A stretch of DNA of 64,000 nucleotides, taken from positions 186,001 through 250,000 of the forward strand of contig NZ_FOTC01000001.1 in NCBI RefSeq assembly GCF_900114455.1, read 5' to 3'. The notes under the pieces are model-generated. The model made no database searches. It worked only from the letters and a program-made list of their open reading frames with translations, and had not been told where the DNA came from. This document shows, in pieces, positions 33,556-42,491 of the stretch (position 1 is the stretch's first letter; every line of letters begins with the position of its first letter). Both the position numbers and the translations under genes were made by a program. Source of the DNA: Halogranum rubrum (lineage in GTDB: Archaea > Halobacteriota > Halobacteria > Halobacteriales > Haloferacaceae).

Positions 33556-34842
33556 TCACTCGACTTCGAGTCGGACCTTGTCGCTGACGGCGTCGGCTTC
33601 CTCGAAGTCGCCGCCGCCGAGCAACCCGCGGGCGGCTTTCTTCCCCCATTCGACGGCGGGTTGTGTGAACGTCGAGACGGTGTCGAGTTCGCCGTAGAGC
33701 ACGCAGGCCGCCTCCATCCCGTAAAGAAGTTCGCCGAGACCACGCTCGTCGACACGGTCAATTTCGACGCGGATGTTCGGGCAGTCCGCGGCGGCGAGGG
33801 AGGCTTCCGTCGCTTCAAACTCGGCGTCCAGCAGGTCGCCGAGTGACGACCCGCCGAGGTAGGAGAGACCGTCGAGGTCCGTCTCGGGAATCTGTGTATC
33901 CTGTTTCTCGCGTGGCCGAACGAGCGTGACGAGTTTGTCACGGGGGCCAGCACGGTAGAGTTGCAGTTGCGAGTGCTGGTCGGTCGCGCCGAGTGCGCGG
34001 GCTGGCGTCTGGCCGACGCCGTCCTTGCCGAGGCTCTCGGCCCACAGTTGGGCGAACCACTCGGCGAAGTACTCCAAGGACTCGGCGTAGGGCATCATCG
34101 CGTTGATAGAGGCCCCACGGCGGTCGAGTGCGTAGGTCGTCGCGCCGTAGGCGTATGCGGGTGACTCGAAGAGCGAACCGGAGAGGCGGTCGGCTTCGTC
34201 GGCAGCGCCCGCCAGCAGGGCGTCGAGGTCGTGGCCCTGAATCGCGGCGACGGCCAGCCCGACCGTCGAGAGCGCCGAGAACCGGCCCGGCACGCCGTCC
34301 GGGACCGGAAGCGCCGGGAGGTCGTGTTTGTCCGCGAGGTCTCTCAAATTGCCCTCCTCGCCCGTCGTGACGAACGTTCGCTCGGTCCAGTCGACGCCCG
34401 CCGAGTCCATCGCTTCGCGGACGACGAGGAAGTTCGCGAGCGTCTCGGCCGTCGTACCCGAACGCGAGACGACGTTGACCACGGTGTCGTCGAGCGGGAG
34501 GTCGTCGAGCAGTCCCGAGACCCACTCGGGGTCGACGTTGTCGAGGTAGTAGGCGTCGACGTCGGAGTCGAGCGCCTCCGAAATGGTGGCCGCGCCGAGT
34601 GCGCTGCCGCCGATACCGACCGTCAGGACGGCCTCGGGGTCTTCGAACCGCGAGACGGCGTTCCGAATCTCGTCGGGGTCGGTCGTCTCCGGCAAGTTGA
34701 GCGCGGCGTAGCCGTGTTCACTGTCCGCGCGGCCCTGTTCGATTCGCTCGTGGGCGTCGGCGACGCGCCCGTCCAGTCGCTCCAGCGCCTCCTTCGAGAC
34801 GCCAGGTGTCGTGCCGAGAACGTTACCGAGGTCGACGTACAT
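33556..34842 (-). CDS. pgi: Glucose-6-phosphate isomerase
   Basis: 428 residues from ATG 34842 (MYVDLGNVLGTTPGVS); extra upstream codons are non-coding. PGI signatures: VGIGGSALGAATI, VVSRSGTTAETLANF and NAMMPYAESLEYFAEWFAQLWAESLGKDG near residues 260-290. It interconverts glucose-6-phosphate and fructose-6-phosphate. The fold is of the ordinary PGI superfamily, not the cupin type found in some archaea. Confidence 0.93.
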   Translation of the reverse strand: MYVDLGNVLGTTPGVSKEALERLDGRVADAHERIEQGRADSEHGYAALNLPETTDPDEIRNAVSRFEDPEAVLTVGIGGSALGAATISEALDSDVDAYYLDNVDPEWVSGLLDDLPLDDTVVNVVSRSGTTAETLANFLVVREAMDSAGVDWTERTFVTTGEEGNLRDLADKHDLPALPVPDGVPGRFSALSTVGLAVAAIQGHDLDALLAGAADEADRLSGSLFESPAYAYGATTYALDRRGASINAMMPYAESLEYFAEWFAQLWAESLGKDGVGQTPARALGATDQHSQLQLYRAGPRDKLVTLVRPREKQDTQIPETDLDGLSYLGGSSLGDLLDAEFEATEASLAAADCPNIRVEIDRVDERGLGELLYGMEAACVLYGELDTVSTFTQPAVEWGKKAARGLLGGGDFEEADAVSDKVRLEVE

Positions 34843-35103
34843 GCGTGAACGCGCGTAGGGCGGGAGTAAAGTCGTTGTCCTCACACGTCCTCATCTGTCC
34901 CGAAACGTCCACGAGGTCCGATGGCTGTGTGTCTTCTCCGTTGGCACTGACGACTCTCGAAAGTCCCATTGAGAGAGTAAGTCCTCGCACGCCGACTGTC
35001 GACGTACAGTGGCGTCGCTAGCGTGCGCCACAGTAGTCGTCTCGCCCCGCATCTCGACAGCCGAATCGGGCAGTTTAATCGCCCCAACCCCTAACCTCGA
35101 CCA

Positions 35104-35646
35104 ATGGCAGATGGGTATCGCGGGCTGTTCGGGGCGTTCCCCTACGCGTTCGGGCGGACCGACTCCCGACTGTTCAAGTCCTACGTCGTCGTCGGCGGCC
35201 TCGCCGCGACCGTCCTCTCACTGTTCGTCGCACTCAGTCTCGTCGTCCTGTTCGGGCAGACGGCTAGCGTGCAGGGCGGGTCGCTGACGCTCTCGCGGGC
35301 GTTCTACATCGTCGTCGGTCTGTTTCTCGTCGCGCCCGTCCTCGCACCGGTGCTCCTCGTCGCGCGTCGCCACCGGCGGGGGCTGGCACCCGACGCAGGC
35401 GTGCGCTACGACCAGTTGCTCGCCGTCGCGGGCTACGTATTCATCGCCTCGCTGTACGTCGCGCTCGTCATCTCCATCCCGGAGTGCTTCACACTCGACG
35501 GCGAACAGGTGTGTCAGGGACAACCGACCGGTCTCTTCGCGCCCGTCATCGCCGTCCTGTACGACCTCCCGCAACTCGCCGCGCTCCTCCCACCGGCACT
35601 CGCGGGTGCGCTCATCTGGGTCGTCCACCGCGTCGTCGGCGAGTAG
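35104..35646 (+). CDS. Four-helix integral membrane protein
   Basis: 180 residues with about four hydrophobic segments (22-48, 61-85, 103-126, 139-175). An extracytoplasmic loop holds two Cys (ECFTLDGEQVC) that could form a disulphide. No recognised family. It is followed by a DUF5812 gene in the same direction with an 85-base gap. Confidence 0.7.
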   Translation: MADGYRGLFGAFPYAFGRTDSRLFKSYVVVGGLAATVLSLFVALSLVVLFGQTASVQGGSLTLSRAFYIVVGLFLVAPVLAPVLLVARRHRRGLAPDAGVRYDQLLAVAGYVFIASLYVALVISIPECFTLDGEQVCQGQPTGLFAPVIAVLYDLPQLAALLPPALAGALIWVVHRVVGE

Positions 35647-35731
35647 GGGACGCGAGCCTGTCGTGTGCGAGCGACTCCCGTACCGCCTACGCGACGAAAC
35701 CGGGAAAAGGCCCGACACAGTAGAGAGGCCA

Positions 35732-36211
35732 ATGACCGACGAGCAAGAGCACAAGGAGAGTACGTTCCTCGTCACCGCTGCCGACGAGGAGTCGGCGGTA
35801 CTGAAAGACGTCCACGACGGGCAGGTCCACACGCTGTCGTCGAACCCCGGTGTCGAGGTTCACGACGCCGTCACGGGCACCGTCGCCCCCGACCCACCGA
35901 TGAACGTCTCGTGGCAACTCGTCGAAATCGAGCGTCGCTGGTCGATCTCCATAGAGAAGAACGACGAGTCACCGACAGCCCACGTCACAGACCTCGCCGC
36001 CGAGCAGGAGACAGGAAACGTCCACCGCGAAGAACGCGCAGGGACCGGTGAGATTCACGTCCTCACCGTCCCCGAGGAGTTGACCGAACAGGCCGTCGAC
36101 GACGTCGCCGACGACGTGGAGACGACGCTCAGTCGGGCGGCCCGTCTCGGCGTCAACCGCGTCGAGATTCGCTGGACACCGGGCGTCGTGAGCGTCCGTT
36201 ACATGCCCTAA
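35732..36211 (+). CDS. DUF5812-family protein
   Basis: 159 residues from ATG 35732 (MTDEQEHKESTFLVTAADEES). Soluble, acidic. Core segments LKDVHDGQVHTL, VVAPDPPMNVSWQLVEIE (with T for V in part) and NRVEIRWTPGVVSVRYMP fit the haloarchaeal family DUF5812. Function unknown. Confidence 0.8.
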   Translation: MTDEQEHKESTFLVTAADEESAVLKDVHDGQVHTLSSNPGVEVHDAVTGTVAPDPPMNVSWQLVEIERRWSISIEKNDESPTAHVTDLAAEQETGNVHREERAGTGEIHVLTVPEELTEQAVDDVADDVETTLSRAARLGVNRVEIRWTPGVVSVRYMP

Positions 36212-36227
36212 GCGATTCCGACGAACG

Positions 36228-36602
36228 CTACCGTTCGCACTCGTCCGGTCCTGCCGCACTCTGGACGCGCCATCCGCCCTCCATCGGTGCGTCGCGTTCG
36301 ACGAACTCGACGACGGTGTCGGGACCGACTCTCGCGCCGTCGTCGACGGCTTCGACGCGGAACGGCACGTCGAGCGTGTTGCCGCAACAGCCGACGTCGG
36401 CGAACTCTTCGAACTCGTCGCCGACACGCACCTCACCCAGTGTCTTCCGGAGATAGTTCACGTAGCGGCTACTGGTCACTTGGTCGCGTCCCCACCTGCT
36501 CAGAGCCGTCGGGTAAGAGACGACGACGCGCGTCGCGAGTTTGGCACTCTCGGGACTTTCGGGACTCTCGGAACCGTCTGAACGCTCGTGAGCCGTCTTC
36601 AT
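36228..36602 (-). CDS. Conserved hypothetical haloarchaeal protein
   Basis: 124 residues from ATG 36602 (MKTAHERSDGSESPES). After a Ser/Glu/Pro-rich start the core reads RVVVSYPTALSRWGRDQVTSSRYVNYLRKTLGEVRVGDEFEEF over residues ~25-68, then DVGCCGNTLDVPFRVEAVDDGARVGPDTVVEFVE. The adjacent Cys pair in GCCGN is notable. Family not recognised. It is convergent with DUF5812 by 16 bases. Confidence 0.65.
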   Translation of the reverse strand: MKTAHERSDGSESPESPESAKLATRVVVSYPTALSRWGRDQVTSSRYVNYLRKTLGEVRVGDEFEEFADVGCCGNTLDVPFRVEAVDDGARVGPDTVVEFVERDAPMEGGWRVQSAAGPDECER

Positions 36603-36740
36603 ACTCTCTGTATGCTTTGTGCTCCCAAATGCCTCACGGCAGGAGCCGAACCGCCGCCACCGGCCGTCTCGGCCTGTCTCGGCCCGTCTCGACCCGTCAC
36701 CCGGTGTGATAGTCCGGCGTGCAAGATATCTGTAAAGAAG

Positions 36741-36749
36741 AAGGCTTAT
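36741..36749 (+). promoter_or_regulatory. Candidate TATA element of the secF-secD operon
   Basis: AGGCTTATT lies about 28-30 bases before the ATG of the micro-ORF at 36775, the normal haloarchaeal TATA distance for a leaderless transcript. Confidence 0.4.
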
Positions 36750-36774
36750 TCGGCGTCCAGAACGACCCGAACGC

Positions 36775-36807
36775 ATGATGCAGTTCGCAGTACTGGAGGT
36801 GGCCTGA
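36775..36807 (+). CDS. Possible ten-residue leader micro-ORF before secF
   Basis: ATG ATG CAG ... TGA encodes MMQFAVLEVA. The purine-rich GGAGGT at 36795-36800, a Shine-Dalgarno-like sequence for secF, lies inside it, and its TGA ends five bases before the secF GTG. Ribosomes reading the leader would expose or block the secF site. That this micro-ORF is translated is inference. Confidence 0.35.
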   Translation: MMQFAVLEVA

Positions 36808-36811
36808 CACC

Positions 36812-37720
36812 GTGTCCGGTACGTCGAATCTTCCGTTCGACCTCTTCGAGGTCGACTACACGCGGTATTCGAATCGCCAACTGGCGGCCGTACCGCTCGC
36901 GGTGCTCGCCATCGCGCTCCTCGTCATCGCGGCGACGTTCGCGTTGACGGGTGCGCCGGTCGACCCCGGTGTCGAGTTCACCGGCGGGACGGAACTCCGC
37001 CTCGCCGTCGACGCGCCGAACGACGCGGCGGCCCGTGACCAGATCGGACAGGCGTTCTCGACGACTCCCGAGTCGATACGCTCTGTCGCCGCCGCCGACA
37101 ACACCTACATCGTCACTTTCGAATCACAGGACGGTGGTGGCGCGCCGACCACCACGCAGCTAGAGAATCAGGCCGAACAGGCCGGGTTCGAGATTCGCTC
37201 TATCGACGCCGTCGGCCCGAGTTTCGGTGCCGACACACAGATACTCGCACTCGGCGGCGTCGGTCTCGCCTTCCTCGGCATGAGTATCCTCGTGTTCGCG
37301 ATGTTCCGGACGTTCGTCCCCTCTATCGCCGTCGTCATCTCGGCGTTCTCCGACATCGTCATCCCCGTCGCCTTGATGAATCTCTTGGGTATCGAACTCT
37401 CGCTCGGAACCGTCGCCGCCTTGCTCATGCTCATCGGGTACTCCGTCGACTCGGACATCCTGTTGAACAACCACGTCCTCCGGCGCAGCGGTGACTTCTA
37501 CACCTCTGTGGCCAGCGCGATGCGGACCGGTGTGACGATGACGCTGACGTCGCTCGCGGCGATGGTCGTCATGACCATCACGGCGACGCTGTTCGGGATT
37601 CAACTGCTCGCCTCCATCGGTATCGTGCTCGTCTTCGGTCTCACGGCCGACCTGATGAACACCTACATGCTCAACTTGAGTCTGCTTCGCTGGTGGAAGT
37701 TCGAGGGGGTGGCTCGCTGA
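36812..37720 (+). CDS. secF: Protein translocase subunit SecF
   Basis: 302 residues with GTG start at 36812. An N-terminal helix, the periplasmic-like domain beginning DPGVEFTGGTELR, and the SecF motif region LMLIGYSVDSDILLNNHVLRR (with DSDIL) followed by TLTSLAAMVVM are present; six membrane segments. SecDF uses ion flow to help secretion through SecYEG. Its stop overlaps the secD ATG (TGATG). SD GGAGGT is at 36795. Confidence 0.93.
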   Translation: MSGTSNLPFDLFEVDYTRYSNRQLAAVPLAVLAIALLVIAATFALTGAPVDPGVEFTGGTELRLAVDAPNDAAARDQIGQAFSTTPESIRSVAAADNTYIVTFESQDGGGAPTTTQLENQAEQAGFEIRSIDAVGPSFGADTQILALGGVGLAFLGMSILVFAMFRTFVPSIAVVISAFSDIVIPVALMNLLGIELSLGTVAALLMLIGYSVDSDILLNNHVLRRSGDFYTSVASAMRTGVTMTLTSLAAMVVMTITATLFGIQLLASIGIVLVFGLTADLMNTYMLNLSLLRWWKFEGVAR

Positions 37721-39306
37721 TGGGGTTCCTCCGCGACAACTGGCGCGTCATACTCCTCGTCGTCGTCCTCCTCGGCAGTACGTTCGCGCTGTTCGCACCG
37801 CCGGGGTTGACGTCCGGGTCGTCTCCGCCCGCGGGCGGTGACAACGCCACCCGAGACGGACCGACGAACCTCCAGTTCGGTCTCGAACTCTCCGGTGGGA
37901 CGCGTATCCGCGCACCGCTCGTCGGCGTCACGGCCGAAGAGGTAGAGTTCGGCAACGAGAGTCTCGCCTCAGTCGAGGACAACGTCACCGCCGAACTGGA
38001 CGGCGTGCCAGTCACCGACGTGACTGCCCAACGTGCCGGTCCCGACCAACCGACCAACGCCGTCGAAGTGACCGCCGAGAACGTCTCGACACAGCAACTC
38101 GCGAACGCACTCGACGCGGCGGGCTACCAACACGGCGACGTCCGCGAGGGTGTCACCGAGACGACCCGCCGACAGACCGTCGCGGTCTTGGAGAGCAAGA
38201 TCAACGAGGCCGGACTGAGCGGCGGGACGGTCCAGCAGGTGACCACCTCGACGGGTGAACACTTCATCCTCATCGAGGTGCCCGGACAGGACCGCTCGGA
38301 CGTGCTCGACCTCGTCGACTCCCGCGGGAGCGTCCGCATCGACATCTACTACCAGACCGAGAACGGCACCTACCAGACTCGCGAGGCCGTCCTCGAACAG
38401 GGTGACTTCCGCCGCATCGGTGCGGCAGAGCAAGGTGAGGGTCAGTTCCCGCCGAACGTCCCCGTCGTCGTCGGTGAGGACAAAGCCGAGGAGTTCCGGC
38501 AGGACGTCGTGGAGACCGGTGTCGCTCAGCCCGGTGGGACGACCTGTCGCTACGAGGACTCGCCCAACAACACTGACCCGTGTCTCCTGACGAAGGTGGA
38601 CGGTGAAGTCGTCTACGCGGCCGGCATGTCGCCGTCGCTCGCGTCGAGCATGCTCAGCGGCGAGTGGACGCAGGACCCGCAGTTCATCCTCGCCACGCAG
38701 AACTTCTCGGAGGCACAGACGCTCGCCATCAACCTCCGCGCCGGTGCGCTCCCGGCACAACTCGACATCGGCGAGGGCGGCGAGGGAACTTCCTCATTCA
38801 TCTCGCCCTCGCAGGGTGAGGACTTCAAGCGCGACTCGCTCATCACGGGACTCATCGCCGTCCTCGCGGTCAGCGCGGTCGTCTTCGTCCGCTACGGCGA
38901 GGCGAAAGTCGCGCTGCCGATGATCGTGACGGCGCTCTCGGAGGTGGTCATCCTGCTCGGGTTCGCCGCCGCCATCGGCTACCCAATCGACCTCTCGGTC
39001 ATCGCGGGGTTCATCGCCGTCATCGGGACGGGGGTGGACGACCTCATCATCATCGCCGACGAGGTGATGCAAGAGGGTGAGATTCGCTCGCGGAAGATCT
39101 TCCAGTCGCGCTTCAAGAAGGCGTTCTGGGTCATCGGTGCCGCCGCCGCGACGACCATCATCGCGATGAGTCCGCTCGCCGTGCTCTCGCTCGGCGATTT
39201 GCAGGGCTTCGCCATCTTCACCATCCTCGGCGTCATCGCGGGTGTGTTGCTCACGCGGCCCGCCTACGGTGACATCCTCCGTGCGCTCCTGACGGACGAC
39301 CGGTAG
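37720..39306 (+). CDS. secD: Protein translocase subunit SecD
   Basis: 528 residues from ATG 37720, overlapping the secF stop by one base. N-terminal helix, then a long extracytoplasmic domain (LQFGLELSGGTRI, P1-like; RAGALPAQLDI) and six C-terminal membrane segments with GTGVDDLIIIADEVMQEG as the SecD motif. Archaeal SecD is shorter than the fused bacterial SecDF. It assists protein export together with SecF. Confidence 0.93.
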   Translation: MGFLRDNWRVILLVVVLLGSTFALFAPPGLTSGSSPPAGGDNATRDGPTNLQFGLELSGGTRIRAPLVGVTAEEVEFGNESLASVEDNVTAELDGVPVTDVTAQRAGPDQPTNAVEVTAENVSTQQLANALDAAGYQHGDVREGVTETTRRQTVAVLESKINEAGLSGGTVQQVTTSTGEHFILIEVPGQDRSDVLDLVDSRGSVRIDIYYQTENGTYQTREAVLEQGDFRRIGAAEQGEGQFPPNVPVVVGEDKAEEFRQDVVETGVAQPGGTTCRYEDSPNNTDPCLLTKVDGEVVYAAGMSPSLASSMLSGEWTQDPQFILATQNFSEAQTLAINLRAGALPAQLDIGEGGEGTSSFISPSQGEDFKRDSLITGLIAVLAVSAVVFVRYGEAKVALPMIVTALSEVVILLGFAAAIGYPIDLSVIAGFIAVIGTGVDDLIIIADEVMQEGEIRSRKIFQSRFKKAFWVIGAAAATTIIAMSPLAVLSLGDLQGFAIFTILGVIAGVLLTRPAYGDILRALLTDDR

Positions 39307-39352
39307 TCGAAAACGCAGAACGCTTTTCTTTCGACTCGCTGATTCGGTAGCT
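39300..39352 (+). promoter_or_regulatory. Duplicated promoter block, copy 1
   Basis: The bases before the ATG (GTAGTCGAAAACG, AACGCTTTTCT, then GATTCGGTAGCT) closely match those before the paralogue at 40146. AACGCTTTTCT is a likely TATA/BRE region. Confidence 0.45.
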
Positions 39353-39631
39353 ATGCCCTCCGACGACGAACTCTCTCCAGACGACGTCCGTTCCATCGTC
39401 CGTGAAGAGACGGATGCCGCACTTCGATACCAGCGTACCACGCTCTTCGGCGGTCTCGCCGTGTTCTGCGGCGGGCAACTGCTCTTGATTGCCGTCGTCG
39501 TGGGCGGCTATCCGCTCGTCGCCCTCGCCGCCGGTGGTCTGTTCCTCCTCTTCGGTCTCGTCTCGCTGTCCGGTCAACGGCCGTTCGCAGAGCGTCGAGC
39601 GTCTCGAACCGACGCTTCGTCGACAGAGTGA
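39353..39631 (+). CDS. Small membrane protein, paralogue 1
   Basis: 92 residues. The N-terminus MPSDDELSPDDVRSIVREE and a following TTLFGG lead into two hydrophobic helices (about 32-52 and 55-75). It is paralogous to 40146-40397 and shares its upstream bases, so the pair arose by duplication with promoter. Function unknown. Confidence 0.7.
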   Translation: MPSDDELSPDDVRSIVREETDAALRYQRTTLFGGLAVFCGGQLLLIAVVVGGYPLVALAAGGLFLLFGLVSLSGQRPFAERRASRTDASSTE

Positions 39632-39809
39632 AACGCCGCTTCGTCCCGAAATGACGGGACTTTTCAGGCCAGCACCCCTCTATTTACTCGTCTTATCAGG
39701 TTTCGGAGACCGCCGGCCTGGTGTGTCCTACTCGTCGACTTCGACGAACTGTTTCCTAATCGAGACGATATTCGCCCGTCGGACACCGACGGGACGCGAC
39801 GATACAACC

Positions 39810-40052
39810 ATGGTAACATCTACATCTCCCAGCGCCGACTCGACCGACGCGGATACTGACGGAAGCATGCAGGTGCCACCCTTCTACGGGTCCGACGCCA
39901 CGCAACCGACGTACGACGCCGAGATCGCTCGGTACGAGGACGCGCCGGACGAGTGTACCATCTCTCCGACTGCGACCGAGGGCGAAGAACGGTTGACGAC
40001 GTGGCTCTCCGCACAGGACGGCTCCTACGTCGACCTCGACGGGATGTGCTAG
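39810..40052 (+). CDS. Small DUF7511-like acidic protein
   Basis: 80 residues from ATG 39810 (MVTSTSPSADSTDADTD). The second half, ARYEDAPDECTISPT then EERLTTWLSAQDGSYVDLDGM, fits what I recall of DUF7511, a short haloarchaeal domain with a conserved ECTI...TTWL core. Soluble, probably regulatory or accessory; function unknown. It sits between the two small membrane paralogues. Confidence 0.6.
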   Translation: MVTSTSPSADSTDADTDGSMQVPPFYGSDATQPTYDAEIARYEDAPDECTISPTATEGEERLTTWLSAQDGSYVDLDGMC

Positions 40053-40087
40053 ACCGACCGAACGCTCACGAGGCCGTTTCTCGCTAC

Positions 40088-40145
40088 GAGACGGGACAGT
40101 AGTCGACACGGAACGCTTTTCTCTGAATTTACTGACTCGATAGCT
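40088..40145 (+). promoter_or_regulatory. Duplicated promoter block, copy 2
   Basis: Matches the region before 39353: AGTAGTCGACACG, GAACGCTTTTCT and GACTCGATAGCT precede the ATG, at the same distances. Confidence 0.45.
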
Positions 40146-40397
40146 ATGCCCTCCGACGACAGTCTCTCCGAAGCAGAAGTCCGACAGGTCGTTCGCGACG
40201 AACTCGACGGCGCGGTCCGTCACCTCCAGACGACGATTCTCGGCGGGTTCGCCCTCTTCACCGGCGTCTACGCGCTTCTCGGAGGATTCGACGCCGGCGG
40301 ACTCGGTCTCTTCGTTGGCTTCGTCGGTGCGGTGGTACTCGTCGGCCAGTTCAGATTGCCTCCACCCGGCGAACCCGAAGATGGTCCACGCTGGTAA
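40146..40397 (+). CDS. Small membrane protein, paralogue 2
   Basis: 83 residues. MPSDDSLSEAEVRQVVRDE and TTILGG correspond to MPSDDELSPDDVRSIVREE and TTLFGG of the paralogue at 39353; two hydrophobic helices follow and the tail PPPGEPEDGPRW is different. Its stop lies four bases from the convergent rnhB gene. Confidence 0.7.
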   Translation: MPSDDSLSEAEVRQVVRDELDGAVRHLQTTILGGFALFTGVYALLGGFDAGGLGLFVGFVGAVVLVGQFRLPPPGEPEDGPRW

Positions 40398-40400
40398 CAC

Positions 40401-41060
40401 TCAAAACTCGCCCAGCGACGACTGTTCTCGCGCCGCCAAGAGGTCCGCACAGGTCGACCACGACCGGCGGGCACAGTCCGGCACGTCGCCGTGGTCAGCG
40501 ACGTACGCTTTCAGAAACCTGCGCGTCTTCGGGTCGCTCGGATAGCCGCTGCCGACGTCGCCGTAGGCGTCGTACTCCTCGGCAATCGCCTCCACTCTCG
40601 AATCGCGCTCTACCTTGGCGACGATGCTCGCCGCGCCGACGATACCGTGGGTCTCGTCCGCGCCGTGTTCGGAGACGACGTCGATGTCGACGCCTATCTC
40701 GGCGACGCCGTCGCGGACTCGCCGGCCGAACCGTTCTTCGCTCACGTCGCCTGCGTCGACGACGACGGTGTCGCCGTCGCACGCGATGGCGGCGACGGCT
40801 TCGACCTGTGCGGCGACGGTGAGCGAGTTCATGTCCGTCTCGGGGTCGTCGATACGGTCGGTCGAAATCACGCCGACGCCGACGTCGACGTCGTCGTGTG
40901 CGCGGAGGGCTGTCGCAATTTCCTCGCGGCGTGCCGGGGCGACCTGTTTCGAGTCGTCGATGTCGTCGGGAAGGAGCGTCGGGTCGGCGCGGACCGCTGC
41001 TGCGACCATCGGCCCGAGCACCGGCCCTTTGCCTGCTTCGTCCGCGCCGACGCGAATCAT
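40401..41060 (-). CDS. rnhB: Ribonuclease HII
   Basis: 219 residues. MIRVGADEAGKGPVLGPMV has the first catalytic Asp (DEAGKG); DDSKQVAPARREE, VVDAGDVSEERF and GAASIVAKVERDSRV hold the rest of the DEDD set. The archaeal enzyme removes ribonucleotides from DNA-RNA hybrids during replication and repair. The GSGYPSDPKTRRFLKAYV motif near the C-terminus is family-typical. Confidence 0.94.
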   Translation of the reverse strand: MIRVGADEAGKGPVLGPMVAAAVRADPTLLPDDIDDSKQVAPARREEIATALRAHDDVDVGVGVISTDRIDDPETDMNSLTVAAQVEAVAAIACDGDTVVVDAGDVSEERFGRRVRDGVAEIGVDIDVVSEHGADETHGIVGAASIVAKVERDSRVEAIAEEYDAYGDVGSGYPSDPKTRRFLKAYVADHGDVPDCARRSWSTCADLLAAREQSSLGEF

Positions 41061-41201
41061 TAGGTGGGTTGTCTTCGGGTGACGACTAAGTGTTTGCTTC
41101 TGCGGTCGGTCGACCCAGACAGCACAGCCGCGAAGCCACGCGCCAGAGCGACTGTAGAAGTCAGTGTAGAAGAGAGAGTAATCGACCGTCGCCGGACCCG
41201 C

Positions 41202-42491
41202 CTACTCGCCTTGCTTGAAGAACTCCTCGTCCTCGAACGTCTCCTCCTCGCCCTCGACGGCGACGACGTCGAGTGCCGTCACGACGGCGTCGACGCCGAG
41301 GATGCCCGCCAGACTGGGGTTCGTCCGGCCCTCGTCGCCGGAGACGAGTTCCTTGATGTAGAGGCCGCCCGCGCCGTGGATGTCGACGGTGGCGTGGCGA
41401 GCGTCGTGGAGTTCGCCGGTCGCACTGTAGACGTCACGCGTGCGCGTGAGGCTGGCGCGTCGGTGGTCGACGCGGTGCGGCGTGTACTGTTCGACCGTCG
41501 CGCCGTCGAGTTCGGCGAGTGCTTCTTCGAGTGCTTCTTCGGTCACGTCGTCGCCGAACTCGACCTCCGCACGGTAGGTCTTGTTGGCGTCGAGTTCCTT
41601 CACGCGTTCGACCATGTCGTAGGTGGCGAGGCGGAGTCCCTCGACTTCGACCTTCCCCTCGGCGAAGGCGTTGATGTCGCCCTCCAACTGCTCGACGTCG
41701 ATGCTCCGGCGACGGGGCTCTTTCACCTCGATGACGAACGGGCGACCCGTCCCGAGCATCAGCGCGTCGACGTCCTCGCGGCCCGCACCGTGGAACAGCG
41801 CCTCCACGCCGTCCATCACGTCGAGGACGACGGGGGCGCTGAGTTGCTCGACGCTCTCGTCGTAGAGGTAGCCCGACCCGCCGCAGTAGTCACAGGTCTG
41901 TTTGCCCTGATACCCACTGCCGTCGCACTCGCGGCAAGGCCACTCGGTCTGCGGGATGTCGCGTTCGAGCTTTCGATACCGGCCGTAGACGAACGCCGAG
42001 TGGACGCGCGTCTCCACGTCGTCGTCTTCGAGGTTCAGCGTGAACTGGACATCTGGGCGAGAGAAGTCGACTTCCGTCTCGGTGAGTTGGCCGACGCGTT
42101 TGCCGACTTCGCGGTTGAACTCCGATTTGAACAGTTCACCGGCGTCTTCGTCGAGTCCGGCCCCCTCGCGTAGGAGCAGTTCGTTCTCCTCGATGAGCGG
42201 CGGGGTTCGCGTCCCGACCTGGTACGTCCCGAACTCCACGCCGTCGATGCTTTCGGCACATCGCTCGGCCCACTCGTCGAACTCCGCACAGCGGCCTTCA
42301 CAGACCCAACAGTCCGTCGTCTCTACGGGTTCGAACGGTTCGTCGGCGTCGAGTGCGGCGGCGACGCGGAGACTGCGTCCGCGCTCGGCGTTCGTCAGCC
42401 CGAAACTCTTGTCGGCGAAGACGCGGCCCAAGCAAGCGTCACAGAGCGGGCCGCTCTCGGCGAGTGCACGGGCGTCGTCGAGGATGCTCAT
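41202..42491 (-). CDS. pus10: tRNA pseudouridine synthase Pus10
   Basis: 429 residues from ATG 42491 (MSILDDARALAESGPLCDACLGR); upstream codons look non-coding. The N-terminal zinc-binding CDACLGR and CWVCEGRC, THUMP-like region, and catalytic LGTGRPFVIEVKEPRRR plus GREDVDALM identify Pus10, which makes pseudouridine 54/55 in archaeal tRNA. A CRECDGSGYQG...CDYCGGSGYLY insertion (about residues 208-233) resembles the DnaJ zinc motif. Confidence 0.9.
   Translation of the reverse strand: MSILDDARALAESGPLCDACLGRVFADKSFGLTNAERGRSLRVAAALDADEPFEPVETTDCWVCEGRCAEFDEWAERCAESIDGVEFGTYQVGTRTPPLIEENELLLREGAGLDEDAGELFKSEFNREVGKRVGQLTETEVDFSRPDVQFTLNLEDDDVETRVHSAFVYGRYRKLERDIPQTEWPCRECDGSGYQGKQTCDYCGGSGYLYDESVEQLSAPVVLDVMDGVEALFHGAGREDVDALMLGTGRPFVIEVKEPRRRSIDVEQLEGDINAFAEGKVEVEGLRLATYDMVERVKELDANKTYRAEVEFGDDVTEEALEEALAELDGATVEQYTPHRVDHRRASLTRTRDVYSATGELHDARHATVDIHGAGGLYIKELVSGDEGRTNPSLAGILGVDAVVTALDVVAVEGEEETFEDEEFFKQGE

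Noticed and set aside
41064-42173. 369-codon plus-strand frame antisense to pus10
   Set aside because: Shadow frame with no domain; pus10 is well supported.
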